A stretch of DNA of 64,000 nt from Doryteuthis pealeii (GCA_023376005.1 CM042152.1:80454479-80518478); one strand, 5' to 3'. Positions 34,495 to 45,390 are shown, numbered from the stretch's first letter. Program-made: numbers and translations. The notes: generated by a model from the letters alone, not told the origin.

Positions 34495-35275
34495 ATAATA
34501 ATAATAATAATATCTCTTCAGCTAGTATATTAGGTCTGAGACCTGTCAGCTGTTCCTTATAAATATTCATTTAAATCCACAGAATATTTATAATCCCACA
34601 GATTATCCAACTTTGCCTTGAAGGAGTTTAGAGATGGGGCATTCACTACTGATGAAGGTAGTTTATTCCATGTATTCACCACTCTGTTGCTAAAATAATT
34701 TTGTCTTGCGTTTGCTTTACAAGATTTTTTAAGGAGTTTTAATTTATGTCCCCTTGTATAGATATTTTGAGCAATGTTTAGTAGGTCAGAGTTCGTTGAA
34801 TAAAAACCATGCGTGTATTTGTAGGTTTCAATCATATCCCCTCTTATACGTCGGAAAACCAGACTTGGTAAGTCAATGTTCCTAAGTCTTTCTTCATACG
34901 AAAGGGATTTTAAATTATTCACTAATTTAGTAGCTCTCCTCTGGACTCCCTCAATGAGTTTTGTGTCCTTGATGAGTCTTGGGCTACAAACCACATTAGC
35001 AAATTGTGCAGATGCAGATGATGTTTTTTTTTTTGGACACTACTCCATCGTCCTTAATGGATGGAATGGTGCCAACAACTAAAGAGTATGTCATATAATA
35101 AGGACCAAATTCCCGACTCAGTAGTGACTGATTTATTTTGTTAAAACAACAATATGTACTTATAGTTATATGCGGAGAAAGGTAGACAAACACAGGATGA
35201 AGTACAAAATGGATATTCATTGTAGTAGGTTGTGATGTCGACTTTGTAACGTTTCGGCCTGTTAAAGCTTCTTCA
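34490..35275 (-). mobile_element. LINE reverse-transcriptase C-terminus with composite repeat (copy 2)
   Basis: Nearly identical to 20978-21775: the same RT C-terminal block (EGVQRRATKLVNN, VVNTWNKLPSSVV), the same poly-T/GGACACTACTCCATCGTCC junction and the same end CTGAAG..GGCCGAAACGTTAC (minus strand). It has small indels, for example in the last codons, and lacks the extra LINE piece seen beyond the junction in copy 1. Confidence 0.85.
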
Positions 35276-35329
35276 GAACGTTGGATTGAGCTATTGCTTC
35301 AATGGTGAACATTTTCATACATTCATGAT

Positions 35330-35950
35330 AATGATAATGAAATTTATTGTGTACAGTGCTCAGGTGCACCACAATCATCAAAGTCTCATGTCAAGTACAC
35401 AGAATAATGTATTAGTGTCAGGAACATGAACAGTTTACAGTAGTAATATGCATGTATGTATGTGTGTGCATGTGTATGTGGAGAGTGGATTCAGGTATAG
35501 TGTCGGCTGACTACAGAAAGCATGGAGGCTTTGAAAGATTCAGTGCTTCGGCAGCCTACAACAGATGCGGGCAGCTTAGTCTGAGCGTGAAAAAGTGTTT
35601 GTGAAAGTCACGTGAGCAGTGCTGTTTTCTGACTTTGTAGGCATGCCCACGAGTGTTAGAAAGATGGAGATCAAAAAGGTGCTCAAGGTTGCTGTTGTTA
35701 AGATGATTAATGACTTTATGAGCGTTTACCAGTCAGTTGCCAGACGCCAAAGTTTCAATGAATCCATTCCCAGGGCAGCAAGATGTTCAGAGTATGGTAG
35801 ATGCCTGATGGAGAGTATTCGTTTGGTTGCATGTCTCTGTACAGTTTCTAGGAGGTTAATATTCTGAGCAAGATAGGGGTTCCAGATTGGTGATGCAAAC
35901 TCCAAGTGTGGCCGCACCATAGCTTTGTACAGCTTCAAATAGATCTTCAT
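35330..35950 (-). mobile_element. LINE reverse-transcriptase C-terminal fragment (copy 1)
   Basis: Minus frame: LKLYKAMVRPHLEFASPIWN then LLETVQRHATKRI and LPYSEHLAALGMDSLKLWRL, the standard RT C-terminal region. About 35565-35585 lacks roughly 20 nt present in the copy at 39139-39639, breaking the frame. The 3' UTR-like end is shared between both copies (TTATTGTGTACAGTGCTCAG). Confidence 0.85.
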
Positions 35951-36007
35951 ATAGTTATATACTTAGCTAAGATTAGTTGTGGCACAAGGCTCAAAGTATG
36001 CAGAATG

Positions 36008-36256
36008 AATTGAGAATTAAATTAAAATCTATTAACCTTTACATTGTATAAGGAGCTCTAAAATAATCCAGGGAAACTGACTATTAACAAAAATTACTTA
36101 TTCTAAAACTTACATTCCCCTACGACTCCTTTAAGAATTGAAATCTACTAACCTTTACATCCTTTAAGGAACCCTACAATAATTTAGGGAAGGTGTGACT
36201 ATTAAGAAAATTACTTACTCTAAAAACTTATGTTCCCCTACAACTCCTTTAAAGTA
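36008..36256. repeat. tandem duplication, about 120-bp unit
   Basis: AACCTTTACAT, AATTACTTA and CCCCTACGACTCCTTTAA recur at about 36030-36128 and 36150-36256. From 36257 to 36870 nothing further is recognised. Confidence 0.7.
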
Positions 36257-36876
36257 GTCCCTTGCCTGTATGGGAGTACATCAAAGGAAATATAATGGAA
36301 AGTAGGTCTTTTGGGCAACTACTTGAAAGACACATAAACCTCCATGATGGAATCTAGGAATCTTCTATATTTACACAAGACATTTTAATAACTGTCTGTC
36401 TTAGTTTATATACCAACCCAATTTATTTTTAGCCTATTTTAATTTTAATCACAATTCTAACTTTGTACTGTTTTGATTTGGCTCATCTTATTGATAAATA
36501 ATTTATCAATAAAATCATAAACCTTTTTGGTTCAAACTCACAGATAAGATGTTTAACTTACACATAGAATATTTAGAAATATATTCATTTATTTTTTTAA
36601 AATTTTATCTTATCTTTCTTTTTTTCTTTCTTTCTTCCCCAAAGCAGAAGGGAAGTGGAGTTCAAGTCTCAGCAGGAAGATATTCATTAATCTTATTTCT
36701 TATCCATTATCTGTTCCTCACATTATCATAGAAATGACATCCTGAGTGAGTTGTGACAAAAGCCAACTAGAATTAGGAAGATGAAGATCCTAAAAGAAGA
36801 TGAAGATCCTAGACAAAATTGTTAATAATAATCATAAAAAAATATTTTTTTCATAAAGTATATTTTATTTATATCA

Positions 36877-37176
36877 TATATATATATATATATATAATAT
36901 ACCAAGCGTGTTGGTAGATCCTTGCGGAGAGAAAAAACCCGGCAGAGAGTTTGATTGTAAAAATATACTACCAAACATCAACCAGGAAGAAAAAAATTTT
37001 TGAAAAAAAAAAAGACCAAGATATTCGTACTAACAAAAAATAATCTATTGTATAGTATTTGGCCAAAAGAAAAACAATTTATATGCATATATATGTATAT
37101 AAGATATATATATATTCATATAACCGCTAGGAGAAGCTAATTTGTAAAAAGTGCTCGATACCTAAGTAGAGCCAAG
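36877..37176. other. TA-rich DNA left of the palindrome
   Basis: (TA)n at 36877-36897 and scattered TA runs near 37090-37120; contains GCGTGTTGGTAGATCC at 36907. Looks like the outer part of a repeat ending at the palindrome; no coding. Confidence 0.35.
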
Positions 37177-37317
37177 TAATAAGGATATCTACTGAGTCAG
37201 ACGAACCTACTGTTAGTTTCGCATAAAGCTCTTCAGGGCTAAAATCTGATTTTAGCCCTGAAGAGCTTTATGCGAAACTAACAGTAGGTTCGTCTGACTC
37301 AGTAGATATCCTTATTA
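37177..37317. repeat. perfect palindrome, 70-bp arms, 1-nt loop
   Basis: 37177-37246 is the exact reverse complement of 37248-37317. The right arm contains CTGAAGA-GC-TTTAT-GC-GAAAC (37258-37278), matching the hammerhead ribozyme core spacing with a 2-bp stem II. Flanked on the right by (TA)n (to 37378). Perfect identity implies very recent origin or an assembly artefact. Confidence 0.95.
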
Positions 37318-37332
37318 TATATATATATATAT

Positions 37333-37378
<46 letters not shown>

Positions 37379-37382
<4 letters not shown>

Positions 37383-37625
37383 AAAGAAAAATAAACAAAG
37401 GAAAGAAAATGCTGAATGGATAAAATAGATTTTATTTTACTAACACATATTTCGGCCAGGAGTTTGTTCATGTACACATGTATTATATTTATTATTATTT
37501 TAAATATAAAATAAAATAATAATAATAATAGAAAACTACAAAATCTTTTAGCATACAAGGAATAACGGCCCTCATCAGAGTAAATTCTTTGGTGTTTTAC
37601 TCTGACGAGGGCCGTTAGTTTTCAA
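37379..37625 (-). mobile_element. Penelope/hammerhead-like repeat with small fold-back
   Basis: Minus strand: CTCTGATGAGGGCCGTTATT near 37560-37580, and CCTGGCCGAAATATGTGTTA near 37440-37460, the two halves expected around a hammerhead stem II but separated by about 100 nt. 37560-37583 and 37597-37620 are inverted copies (ACGGCCCTCATCAGAGTAAA / TTTACTCTGACGAGGGCCGT). Classification is tentative. Confidence 0.45.
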
Positions 37626-37664
37626 TTTTAAAACTGCTGCAAAACTTTATGAACATCCCAAAAG

Positions 37665-37830
37665 GCAATGGCTGAGGGTCTTAGTGTCCTGGGTATGATG
37701 TTAAACTGTATCTATTGGTGAGGTTCCAATTCTGGAGCTTTGTAGAGTGTGGAGTACCCCTTCACTGCCATTACTCCCAAGTCCACTCTGCCCCGGGGTG
37801 GTAGTTCCTGCTAATTCTACCATGATTGAC
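37665..37830 (+). mobile_element. SINE-B 5'/middle fragment
   Basis: GGCTGAGGGTCTTAGTGTCC, GGTATGATGTTAAACTG, TGTGGAGTACCCCTTCAC and GGGGTGGTAGTTCCTG align with 54430-54560. The 3' AACC tail is missing. Confidence 0.75.
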
Positions 37831-38082
37831 ATAAGGTTAAGATTAATTCAGGGCTCACATTAGCTTTGGGGAGTAATGCCAAAAATAGTTTCAGCTCAGG
37901 TATCAGGGATTAACTTTTACTTTCCTTCATCAATCTAATTTGTAAGAACATGAGTCTCCATGATATATTTCAGATAAGTCACTGATAAAAAATCTGGTTA
38001 ATAATTGGAAACTGAGAATCCAGTAAAGTGATTCTTCTATGAAGAAGAGATAAAGGCAATGTAGATACTGTGAGGGAGAATT

Positions 38083-38510
38083 TCTCTGAATTTTTGAGAT
38101 GAGGTTTGATAATTAGTATTATTTTCCAATTGGACACATAGCATAGTGGATAAAGACGTTGGTTTAAGACAGTTCTAAGTAACAGTTATCTCTAGGCTGC
38201 AGGTTCAATTCTGGTCAAGGGTGACAGTAACATAGAATGATAATTCCCACAGCATAACACCTGTACCCCAGCTACGGTTAGCGGAATGAGAATCGGATAT
38301 CCCTGTGGATTGAATAAAGGGTTGGGTTCAAAGTTCTGTGATGGTTCTCAATTATGACAAGAAGGTTCCGAGTCTGAGAAAGTTCCCGAGTCTGACAAGA
38401 AATACCTGAAGAAGGCCGGAGGGCACATCAGCCAAACATTGTACAGATAACAATGAAGATGAGGACAATAGTCCAAATAGTCCAAATAATACTAATTATT
38501 TATTTATTTT
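38083..38510 (+). mobile_element. SINE-A, near full-length copy
   Basis: Head at 38127: GGACACATAGCATAGTGGAT, AAAGACGTTGG (A-box-like), then GCAGGTTCAATTCTGG (B-box-like). Body GGTTAGCGGAATGAGAATCG; tail CTGAAGAAGGCCGGAGGGCA with a mutated core (CCAAAC in place of CGAAAC). 38083-38126 is the reverse complement of the family 3' end, abutting the head. Confidence 0.8.
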
Positions 38511-38544
38511 ATTCATATAACTGTATTGTCAATTTTATTTATTT

Positions 38545-38790
38545 AATTGGACACATAACCTAGTGGATAAAGGAGTTAGGTTAAGACAGTTCTAAGATTA
38601 TGACAAGTAGGTTCCCAATTGCAACAAGAATGTACCCGAGTTCAAAAAGAAGGTTCCAGAGTTCAAGAAGGCTCCCGAGTCCGACAAGAAATATCTGAAG
38701 AAGGCCGGAGGGTATATCGGCCGAAACGTTGTACAGATAATAAAGATTAGGATAATAGTCCGAATAATCCAAATTATACTAGTGAGGGAT
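38545..38790 (+). mobile_element. SINE-A, internally deleted copy
   Basis: Head TTGGACACATAACCTAGTGG runs directly into the tail region (GACAAGTAGGTTCCCAATTG), skipping the middle; tail CTGAAGAAGGCCGGAGGGTA and TATCGGCCGAAACGTTG with an intact hammerhead-like core. Confidence 0.75.
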
Positions 38791-38924
38791 AAGTTAGAAT
38801 AGTCAGAAAAAATGGCCAGCCAAGTTGGTAGCCCTGTCAGTTGGGCTTTCGAATACACCGACTGCACCTCTGTAGGGAGGAAAGACCTGTTGGCCATAGC
38901 TAGTGACCTATGGTGCTTAAGGAT

Positions 38925-39818
38925 GGAATCTTGGTGGGTGAGCAGTCCATGACATGCAACACTCCACTTTGGCCCTTACTTAGGCTAGACGGGCGGTCGG
39001 GGAGGCCCCCCACCTGATCAATCAGTTGGCCACATCAAACCCTAGTGCCTATATAATTGTCCCAACCCTATTGCCATTATGGCAAGCCCCAACCTTTTTT
39101 GTCATATAGTTGTTAGAAGACGGTAGCTGAGAGTCTTCATAATAATGAAATTTATTGTGTACAGTGCTCAGGTGCACCACAACACATCAAAGTCTCATGT
39201 CAAGTACACAGAATAATGTATTAGTGTCAGGAACATGAACAGTTTACAGTAGTAATATGCATGTATGTGTGTGCGCGTGTGTGCATATGTGTGTGGATAG
39301 GGGCATTAGGTATAGTGTCTGCGGACTACAGGAAGCATGGAGGCTTTGAAAGATTCAGTGCTTCGGCAGCCTACAACAGACGTGGGCAGCTTATTCCATG
39401 CCTCCGCAATTCTGAGCGTGAAGAAATGTTTGCGAAAGTCAAGTGAGCAGTGCTGTTTTCTGACTTTGTAGGCATGCCCACATGTGTTAGAAAGATGGAG
39501 ATCAAAAAGATGCTCAAGGTTACTGTTGTTAAGATGATTAATGACCTTATGAGCGTTTACCAGGTCAGTTGCCAGACACCGAAGTTTCAATGAATCCATT
39601 CCCAGGGCAGCGAAACATTCAGAGTATGGTAGATGCCTGAGTGGAGTGGTAGTACCTGTTAGGATCCCATCTATAGGTTAAATAGAAAAAAATGTGTTTA
39701 AAACAAATTGAGTAACCATCAAGAATGAATAAAACAAAAACGTCTTTGACATAAATGACTCAATGGGTTGACATGTCGTAAGACCCAACCAACCAACCAA
39801 CCAACCAACCAACCAACA
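38925..39818 (+). mobile_element. SINE-B copy interrupted by a LINE fragment
   Basis: Left part 38925-39138 (GAGCAGTCCATGACATGCAA through TGTTAGAAGACGGTAGCTGA) and right part 39640-39818 (GTGGTAGTACCTGTTAGG to CCAACCAACCAACC) align with the uninterrupted copy at 54255-54735. 39139-39639 is LINE, and about 100 bp of the SINE middle is missing at the junction. Confidence 0.8.
39139..39639 (-). mobile_element. LINE reverse-transcriptase C-terminal fragment (copy 2), nested in SINE-B
   Basis: Minus frame: MDSLKLRCLATDLVNAHKVI, then CGHAYKVRKQHCSLDFRKHF, FFTLRIAEAWNKLPTSVVG and STESFKASMLPVVRR. Same family as 35330-35950 and more intact, keeping the IAEAWNKLP block the other copy has partly lost. 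Confidence 0.85.
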
Positions 39819-39873
39819 GCCAGCCAATTTTGAAAGAATAGTTACAGAAAACTGAAAGAGTTGCCATAGCAAA

Positions 39874-40278
39874 TCTATCCATATATAAAGGGCAGTTGTG
39901 TAAATCTATATGTCTGGAGGAAACTTAGAAAATAAAACAATTAACGACAAAGTAAATATATATACACATTAAATATCACCAGGGCTTGGTTTTTGAGCAA
40001 AAATAATGGAGATTTGATTTATATTCGTGAAGATAATTAAAAGTAAAATTTAAATGATAACAGCGTGGGATTTTTTTTTTCATTTAATATTTTAGATCGT
40101 AGACATTAACATTTCTTTTCAGAGTAGCTGGATCAATGCAAGGTCTATTTTTTTTACATTAGGGATTTAAATGGGACATCCCACGAGGATTCAACTCACG
40201 ATTCAGTAATAATGGATCTACTGGACTAACTTTTAAAAATACCCCTCTACCCAGGCGACGCCGGGTAGCCGCTGCTAG
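39874..40278 (+). mobile_element. Helitron-like element (family 2), complete ends
   Basis: Inserted between A (39873) and T (40279). 5' TCTATCCATATATAAAGGGC; 3' hairpin CTACCC-a-GGCG / CGCC-GGGTAG at 40247-40268, then CCGCTG and terminal CTAG (40275-40278). These are textbook Helitron hallmarks. 405 bp, no coding, so mobilised in trans if at all. Confidence 0.9.
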
Positions 40279-40504
40279 TTAAATATAAATCTGATCTTGG
40301 AAAATAAACAGGAAACCGTCACAAATCTGAAAAAAGCAAAGCAAAACAAGTATGAGTAAATAGCACAAAATCCAGACAGCTGAATCAACATTAGAATCAT
40401 ATTTAAAAACAATTTGACACTTTAAAGATAGCTAACTAGATTTAAATATCTATCAAAGCAAAACATGACTGAGAATGTTACTCTTTATGAAAACTGGCAA
40501 CAAA

Positions 40505-40680
40505 AAAATTGCACTCTGGGCAGTGTAAAAATTAATTTTTGAAAGATTTTGCCTGAGGGGGGTGGGGGTTAAAAATTCAGTGTCAGAGGGTTTATATGAT
40601 AAGTAAGCAAAATCATCAAATTTATTAAAGGTGTAAAAAAATAAAACAATTTGAAATGGAAATTTAGTTGCGTCTCCCTC
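40505..40680 (-). mobile_element. Helitron-like fragment (family 3)
   Basis: CACTCTGGGCAGTGTAAAAA, TTTTTGAAAGATTTTGCCTG and ATCATCAAATTTATTAAAGG match 44095-44240; truncated on the right. Confidence 0.65.
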
Positions 40681-40865
40681 GTATTAAATGTTGTTTGCAT
40701 CTATTAAACTAATTAAAGATTCTTTCATGATTAGTCCAGATTAAAGACACGGTAAGGGTAATCTAAAGACAACATTTTTTAAACCTTAAATTTTCAATGC
40801 AGGTATCTTCGGGGAATGAAAAAAGTTCTGTCAAACTACAATTTGATTTCTTAAATTAAATTTGT

Positions 40866-41625
40866 ATTTTCTCGTTCCCCAATGAGACTTGCAGTGGAAA
40901 AACAAATTTGGTTTGTGGTTACTCATACAATGCTTTTAACTTGGACTGAATTAAAAATACTTGTGATATCAGATTTTGAAAGTGAGATAAATTTTTATTT
41001 TCTCGTTCCCCAATGAGACTTGCAGTGAAAAAACAAATTTGGTTGTGGTTACTCATACAATGCTTTTAACTTGGACTGAATTAAAAATACTTGTGATATC
41101 AGATTTTGAAAGTGAGATAAATTTTATTTTCTCGTTCCCCAATGAGACTTGCAGTGAAAAAACAAATTTGGTTTGTGGTTACTCATACAATGCTTTTAAC
41201 TTGGACTGAATTAAAAATACTTGTGATATCAGATTTTGAAAGTGAGATAAATTTTTATTTTCTCGTTCCCAATGAGACTTGCAGTGAAAAAACAAATTTG
41301 GTTTGTGGTTACTCATACAATGCTTTTAACTTGGACTGAATTAAAAATACTTGTGATATCAGATTTGAAAGTGAGATAAATTTATTTTCTCGTTCCCCAA
41401 TGAGACTTGCAGTGAAAAAAACAAATTTGGTTTGTGGTTACTCATACAATGCTTTTAACTTGACTGAATTAAAAATACTTGTGATATCAGATTTTGAAAG
41501 TGAGATAAATTTTTATTTTCTCGTTCCCCAATGAGACTTGCAGTGGAAAAACAAATTTGGATTAGGGTTACTCATACAGTACTTTTAACTTGGACTGAAT
41601 TAAAAATACTTGTGGTCGCATCTAC
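40866..41625. repeat. tandem array, about 130-bp unit, 6 copies
   Basis: CTCGTTCCCCAATGAGACTT starts at 40871, 41002, 41131, 41262, 41389 and 41520. Each unit also carries GGTTTGTGGTTACTCATACA and TGTGATATCAGATTTTGAAA. Copies differ mostly by single-base indels. A last partial unit (41763-41803) lies beyond an inserted SINE-B 3' fragment (41610-41745: TCGCATCTACGGGTTAAATT). Confidence 0.93.
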
Positions 41626-41804
41626 GGGTTAAATTGAAAATTTGTTTACAAAAAAAAATTGAGTTTAAAAAATGTTCTTCTAAACTATCGCTATGAACTT
41701 TTCAAAACTTTGCAGGCATTAAATGGTTGATATGCTGTAAAACAAAACAAAAACAAAACAAAAAATACTTGTGATATCAGATTTTGAAAGTGAGATAAAT
41801 TTTA

Positions 41805-42340
41805 AGTCTGAATAAATAAAGATTTTTAAAAACAAACTTCTTTAGAAACATTAATAAGCATCTTAAAAAAAACTGGAATTTGATATGGATAAGTGGTGCT
41901 AATAATTATAACTCCAAATCTCTGAAATTCAACTCGGCCAAGTGAATAACTTAGGATGTGTAGCAGATGACTACAGAGACTGAACTTGCAACCTCCTGAT
42001 TGTGATATTTACCACATACGGGTTAGGCACAAGGCCCTATTAATGTGGGACCACGCTCAAACCAAAGCTCATGGGTGGCGGGTACAAAAAAAAATATGTT
42101 GATCCTGTCGGCATTCCTCCTCAAGGGAGGTGCTTCAGGCACTGGGCAATAAACCCAGTCCTGTACCTTTAAATTGAGGGGGCAGGTGTTACCTGGGGTG
42201 GGATGGCTCCCTGGGATCAATGCTGTTAGCTTGTAAGGTCCAGGGCCGAAGCCACTGGACCCCCGGCTCCGAAGAACCAAAAGATTGTAGATGGTGGCAC
42301 GTTGTTAGACTACTGTCACCCCTGTTGGCTGAAGTGGTTT
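41805..42340. other. GC-richer repeat-like DNA, no gene supported
   Basis: 42015-42340 is visibly richer in GC (GGGCAGGTGTTACCTGGGGT, CCACTGGACCCCCGGCTCC) and resembles a SINE or LINE 3' end, but has no second copy in this window. The short open frame on the minus strand is proline/glycine rich without recognisable motifs. Confidence 0.35.
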
Positions 42341-42624
42341 GGCCGCTGAAAAGCATAAATACCGACTTGGTTTCTCTAGAGTGAGGGAGAATGAAGTGCT
42401 TAATTTACACATACATTTTTTCCGAAGACGCTATGATAGATTCCAGCAGTCACTTGTACTTCTAACATTGAGATTTTCACCTGTGATTTTCTGTGTCGGA
42501 CATGAGAGAAATGATTTCAGAATGACTAGAAAGAAATATGTATATGGGATTATGAAAGTAGATAAAGAAAGGAAGAACTGGTCTTGTTTTCAGTGACAAG
42601 GCATCAGTGAAAGAAGCAGAAGTA

Positions 42625-42790
42625 GAAGCAGAGAGAAAGAAGAAAGGAAGGGAAAGGAAAGAAAGAAGGAAGGAAGAGAAAGGAAAGAAAGAAGGAAGGA
42701 AGAGAAAGGAAAGAAAGAAGGAAGGAAGAGAAAGGAAAGTGGAAGAAAGAAAAGAAGATTAAAAGAAGGAAAGAGGAGGGTGAAAAGAGA
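42625..42790. repeat. purine (GGAAA)n minisatellite
   Basis: Unit of about 29 bp (GGAAAGGAAAGAAAGAAGGA-AGGAAGA) repeated three to four times, then degenerate. Confidence 0.9.
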
Positions 42791-43196
42791 ATAATCAACT
42801 GTGAGTCGTCATTTGAAGGTCCCTGGTTCAACCCCAGGTGTAGGCATCAGAATGGAAGCTATCAGCTTTTTTTTTTCAGGATGCCAACCAGAGAATGATA
42901 TTTAAGCAAGCTTATCTTGAAAGCCATTGTTAATGAGTTCAATCATTACAGATGAATTAACTTTTGTGGCACTTTACCAAAACAAACCATTGTAACTTTA
43001 TACTTAGAGAAAAAAAGAAAAAGAAAGTACTGATTCATTAGGTAGTGACATTGGTTTAGACACTCTCAGAAAAATGTGTATGATAGTAACCTGGTTAAAG
43101 GTCAAATGTTATTGTGGAATGTTTTTTTGGGGGGGTGGGGAGTGGAATTTTGTTGTTCTGACTTGCCAATAACAGATGCAAACATCTTGACATTTT

Positions 43197-43233
43197 GGAG
43201 GCACACTTAGCTTAATGGTTATCATTATAGAAA

Positions 43234-43235
<2 letters not shown>
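43197..43235 (+). mobile_element. SINE-E head fragment
   Basis: GGAGGCACACTTAGCTTAAT-GGTTATCATTATAG matches the head at 31962. Confidence 0.5.
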
Positions 43236-43266
<31 letters not shown>

Positions 43267-43814
43267 ATTATTATAAGGAGAAGGAAGAGGAGGAGAGGGA
43301 GGAGAGAAGAGGAGAGGGAGGAGGAGGAAGAAGAGGAGGAGAGGGAGGAGAGGAGGTGAAGGAAGAGGAGGAGGAAGGAGGAGGAGGAAAATCACTAATA
43401 CTAATTATTCACAAATAATTTAAACCAGGAAGTTAGGGGTGAGCTGATGGTAGGTGTGGCACCTCACCTTAGCAAAAAACAGTCTCTAGTTGGTCTAGTG
43501 CTAGTGAAAAGGGGATAGACTCCATAGAAAATTTGTTATTATTATTATTATTATTATTATAAGGAGGAGAGAAAGGTGAGGAGAAGGAGTAAGAGGAGAA
43601 GGAGTAAGAGGAGAAGGAAGAGGAGGAGAAGGAAGAGGAGGAGGAAGAGGAGGAAGAGGAGGAGGAGGAGGAGGAAAATCACTAATACTAATTATTTACA
43701 AAAAATTTAAACCAAGAAGTTAAGGGTGAGCTAATGGTAGGTGTGGCACCTCACCATAGCAAAAAACAATCTCTACTTGGTCTATAGCTAGTGAAAAGGG
43801 GATAGACTCCATCA
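43228..43814. repeat. direct duplication, about 297-bp unit, containing SINE-C fragments
   Basis: Two copies start at 43228 and 43525, each with (ATT)n, a GGAGGA-rich purine block, AATCACTAATACTAATTATT and a SINE-C body piece (GAGCTGATGGTAGGTGTGGC, GTGAAAAGGGGATAGACTCC). Confidence 0.88.
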
Positions 43815-44077
43815 CTGTATGTTTGATATATAGGTCAATCCGCCACCAATAAGCAAACTCTTCAGCATTGAAACCCTGTAACTTAAGATATGCATACATA
43901 GCAGTCCAAAAATAAGTACACTCTTTCGTGTATTTCTATGCAATTTTATATTTGGTTTGTTCCAACGATGGTCATAAATAATACCTAATAACATTCACTT
44001 TTGATTGTGTCATTTTTCCACAAGGAATAATAAAATCCTAACATCTTTGGTTTAAATTTTTTTGTAAGTAATTAATA

Positions 44078-44488
44078 CTAGCAAAATAACAAAACGCCCT
44101 CTGGGCGATGTAAAAGTAAATTTTTGAAAGATATTGCTTGAGGAGATGGAAGTTAAAAATTAAATGTCGGAGAGTTTGAACCATAAATCATGAAATCATC
44201 AAATTTATTAAACGAGTAAAAAAAAAAATAAACAATTTGAAATCGAAACTAAGTTCTATTAACTTTGAATATCTATTAAAATAAAACAAACTATATATAA
44301 ATATATGATACTGGGGATGTATCTATTAAAACTTGTTTTAAAAAACAATGAGGACTGTCTAATATTGCATGTTCAAATTTTGAGTGTATTTATTCTATGT
44401 TATGACGATTTTTGGTAATGTGACGTAAGCAGTGACGTAATTTTTGTTACAGACAAAAACCAGAAGTGAATCTCCATTATCAATAGGA
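44078..44488 (-). mobile_element. Helitron-like element (family 3), complete ends
   Basis: The minus-strand 5' end TCCTATTGATAATGGAGATT is preceded by A; the 3' hairpin CGCCC-aga-GGGCG (44107-44095) is followed by CTAG and T (44081-44077). 411 bp. Related to 30789-31182. Confidence 0.88.
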
Positions 44489-44525
44489 TTAGTGATTTTC
44501 CTCCTCCTCCTTCTCCCCCTTTTCT

Positions 44526-44565
<40 letters not shown>
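44526..44565. repeat. (CTA)n microsatellite
   Basis: About 13 CTA units, followed by AT-rich DNA with AATAAT runs up to 44970. Confidence 0.9.
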
Positions 44566-44567
<2 letters not shown>

Positions 44568-44889
44568 CCTCCTTCTCCTTATTATAATAATGATAAAAAC
44601 TTGTCATAATAATAACAGAAAAGCTTATTATAAAAAATATTATATTATTATAAAAATAATAAAAACAATAATAATAATTGAAAATGATTTTTAAAATAAT
44701 TTAAAAAATAATAATAAAAACTTATGATAATAATAAAAACAAAGATAACTTGTGTACATGCATGTTGAAAAGTTAAAGATCATTTCAATGTTTTATTGTA
44801 AATAGAATCCCTTCTCAAAAACAATTGACAATATTTTTAAAATCTGATTAATTGAGGAAAGTTTTCTGAACGCTAAGCAACCAATATTT

Positions 44890-44920
<31 letters not shown>

Positions 44921-44966
44921 TTAGATGGGTCCCATCTGGTTCAGTTGTGCTGAAATATTATTAAAA

Positions 44967-44969
<3 letters not shown>

Positions 44970-45022
<53 letters not shown>
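44970..45022. repeat. (TA)n microsatellite
   Basis: About 26 TA units. The following 45023-45350 reads, on the minus strand, CTGACAAATAAGGGTTTGAG and AGGTTAATACTTTTATTATA, which look like repeat DNA; no gene. Confidence 0.9.
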
Positions 45023-45025
<3 letters not shown>

Positions 45026-45352
45026 GAATTATTACAGTATGTTTTTTGCTTTTCATGGGATATATAGAATAATATAATCCTTTAATCCGTTAGATATATA
45101 ATAAAAGTATTAACCTTTTGAAATCTCAAACCCTTATTTGTCAGATAAACTGTACAGAAGTTCATATTATTCATAAAAAAACCTATGGAGAACAAAGCAG
45201 ATAGAAATATCACTTGAGGACATAGACATCTTTGTTTTAAACTATCCCATAATTCCATCAAAAGGCTCTGATTGGTCATTATACTGTTTTATCATCAATA
45301 ACTGATATTAGCTTCCTAAGCCTGAAATAACAGGGACATCATGTAGGTGTAC

Positions 45353-45390
45353 TAGGGTAGGTTGATTTTAGAACTGTAATGTCTCCCATA
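45353..45390 (+). mobile_element. TA-MITE end fragment
   Basis: AGGGTAGGTTGATTTTAGAA-CTGTAATGTCTCCC matches the terminal repeat of the MITE at 58994-59484. Confidence 0.6.

Noticed and set aside
42023..42280. 85-codon minus-strand protein
   Set aside because: Pro/Gly-rich frame in a GC-richer repeat-like segment, without motif or splice support.
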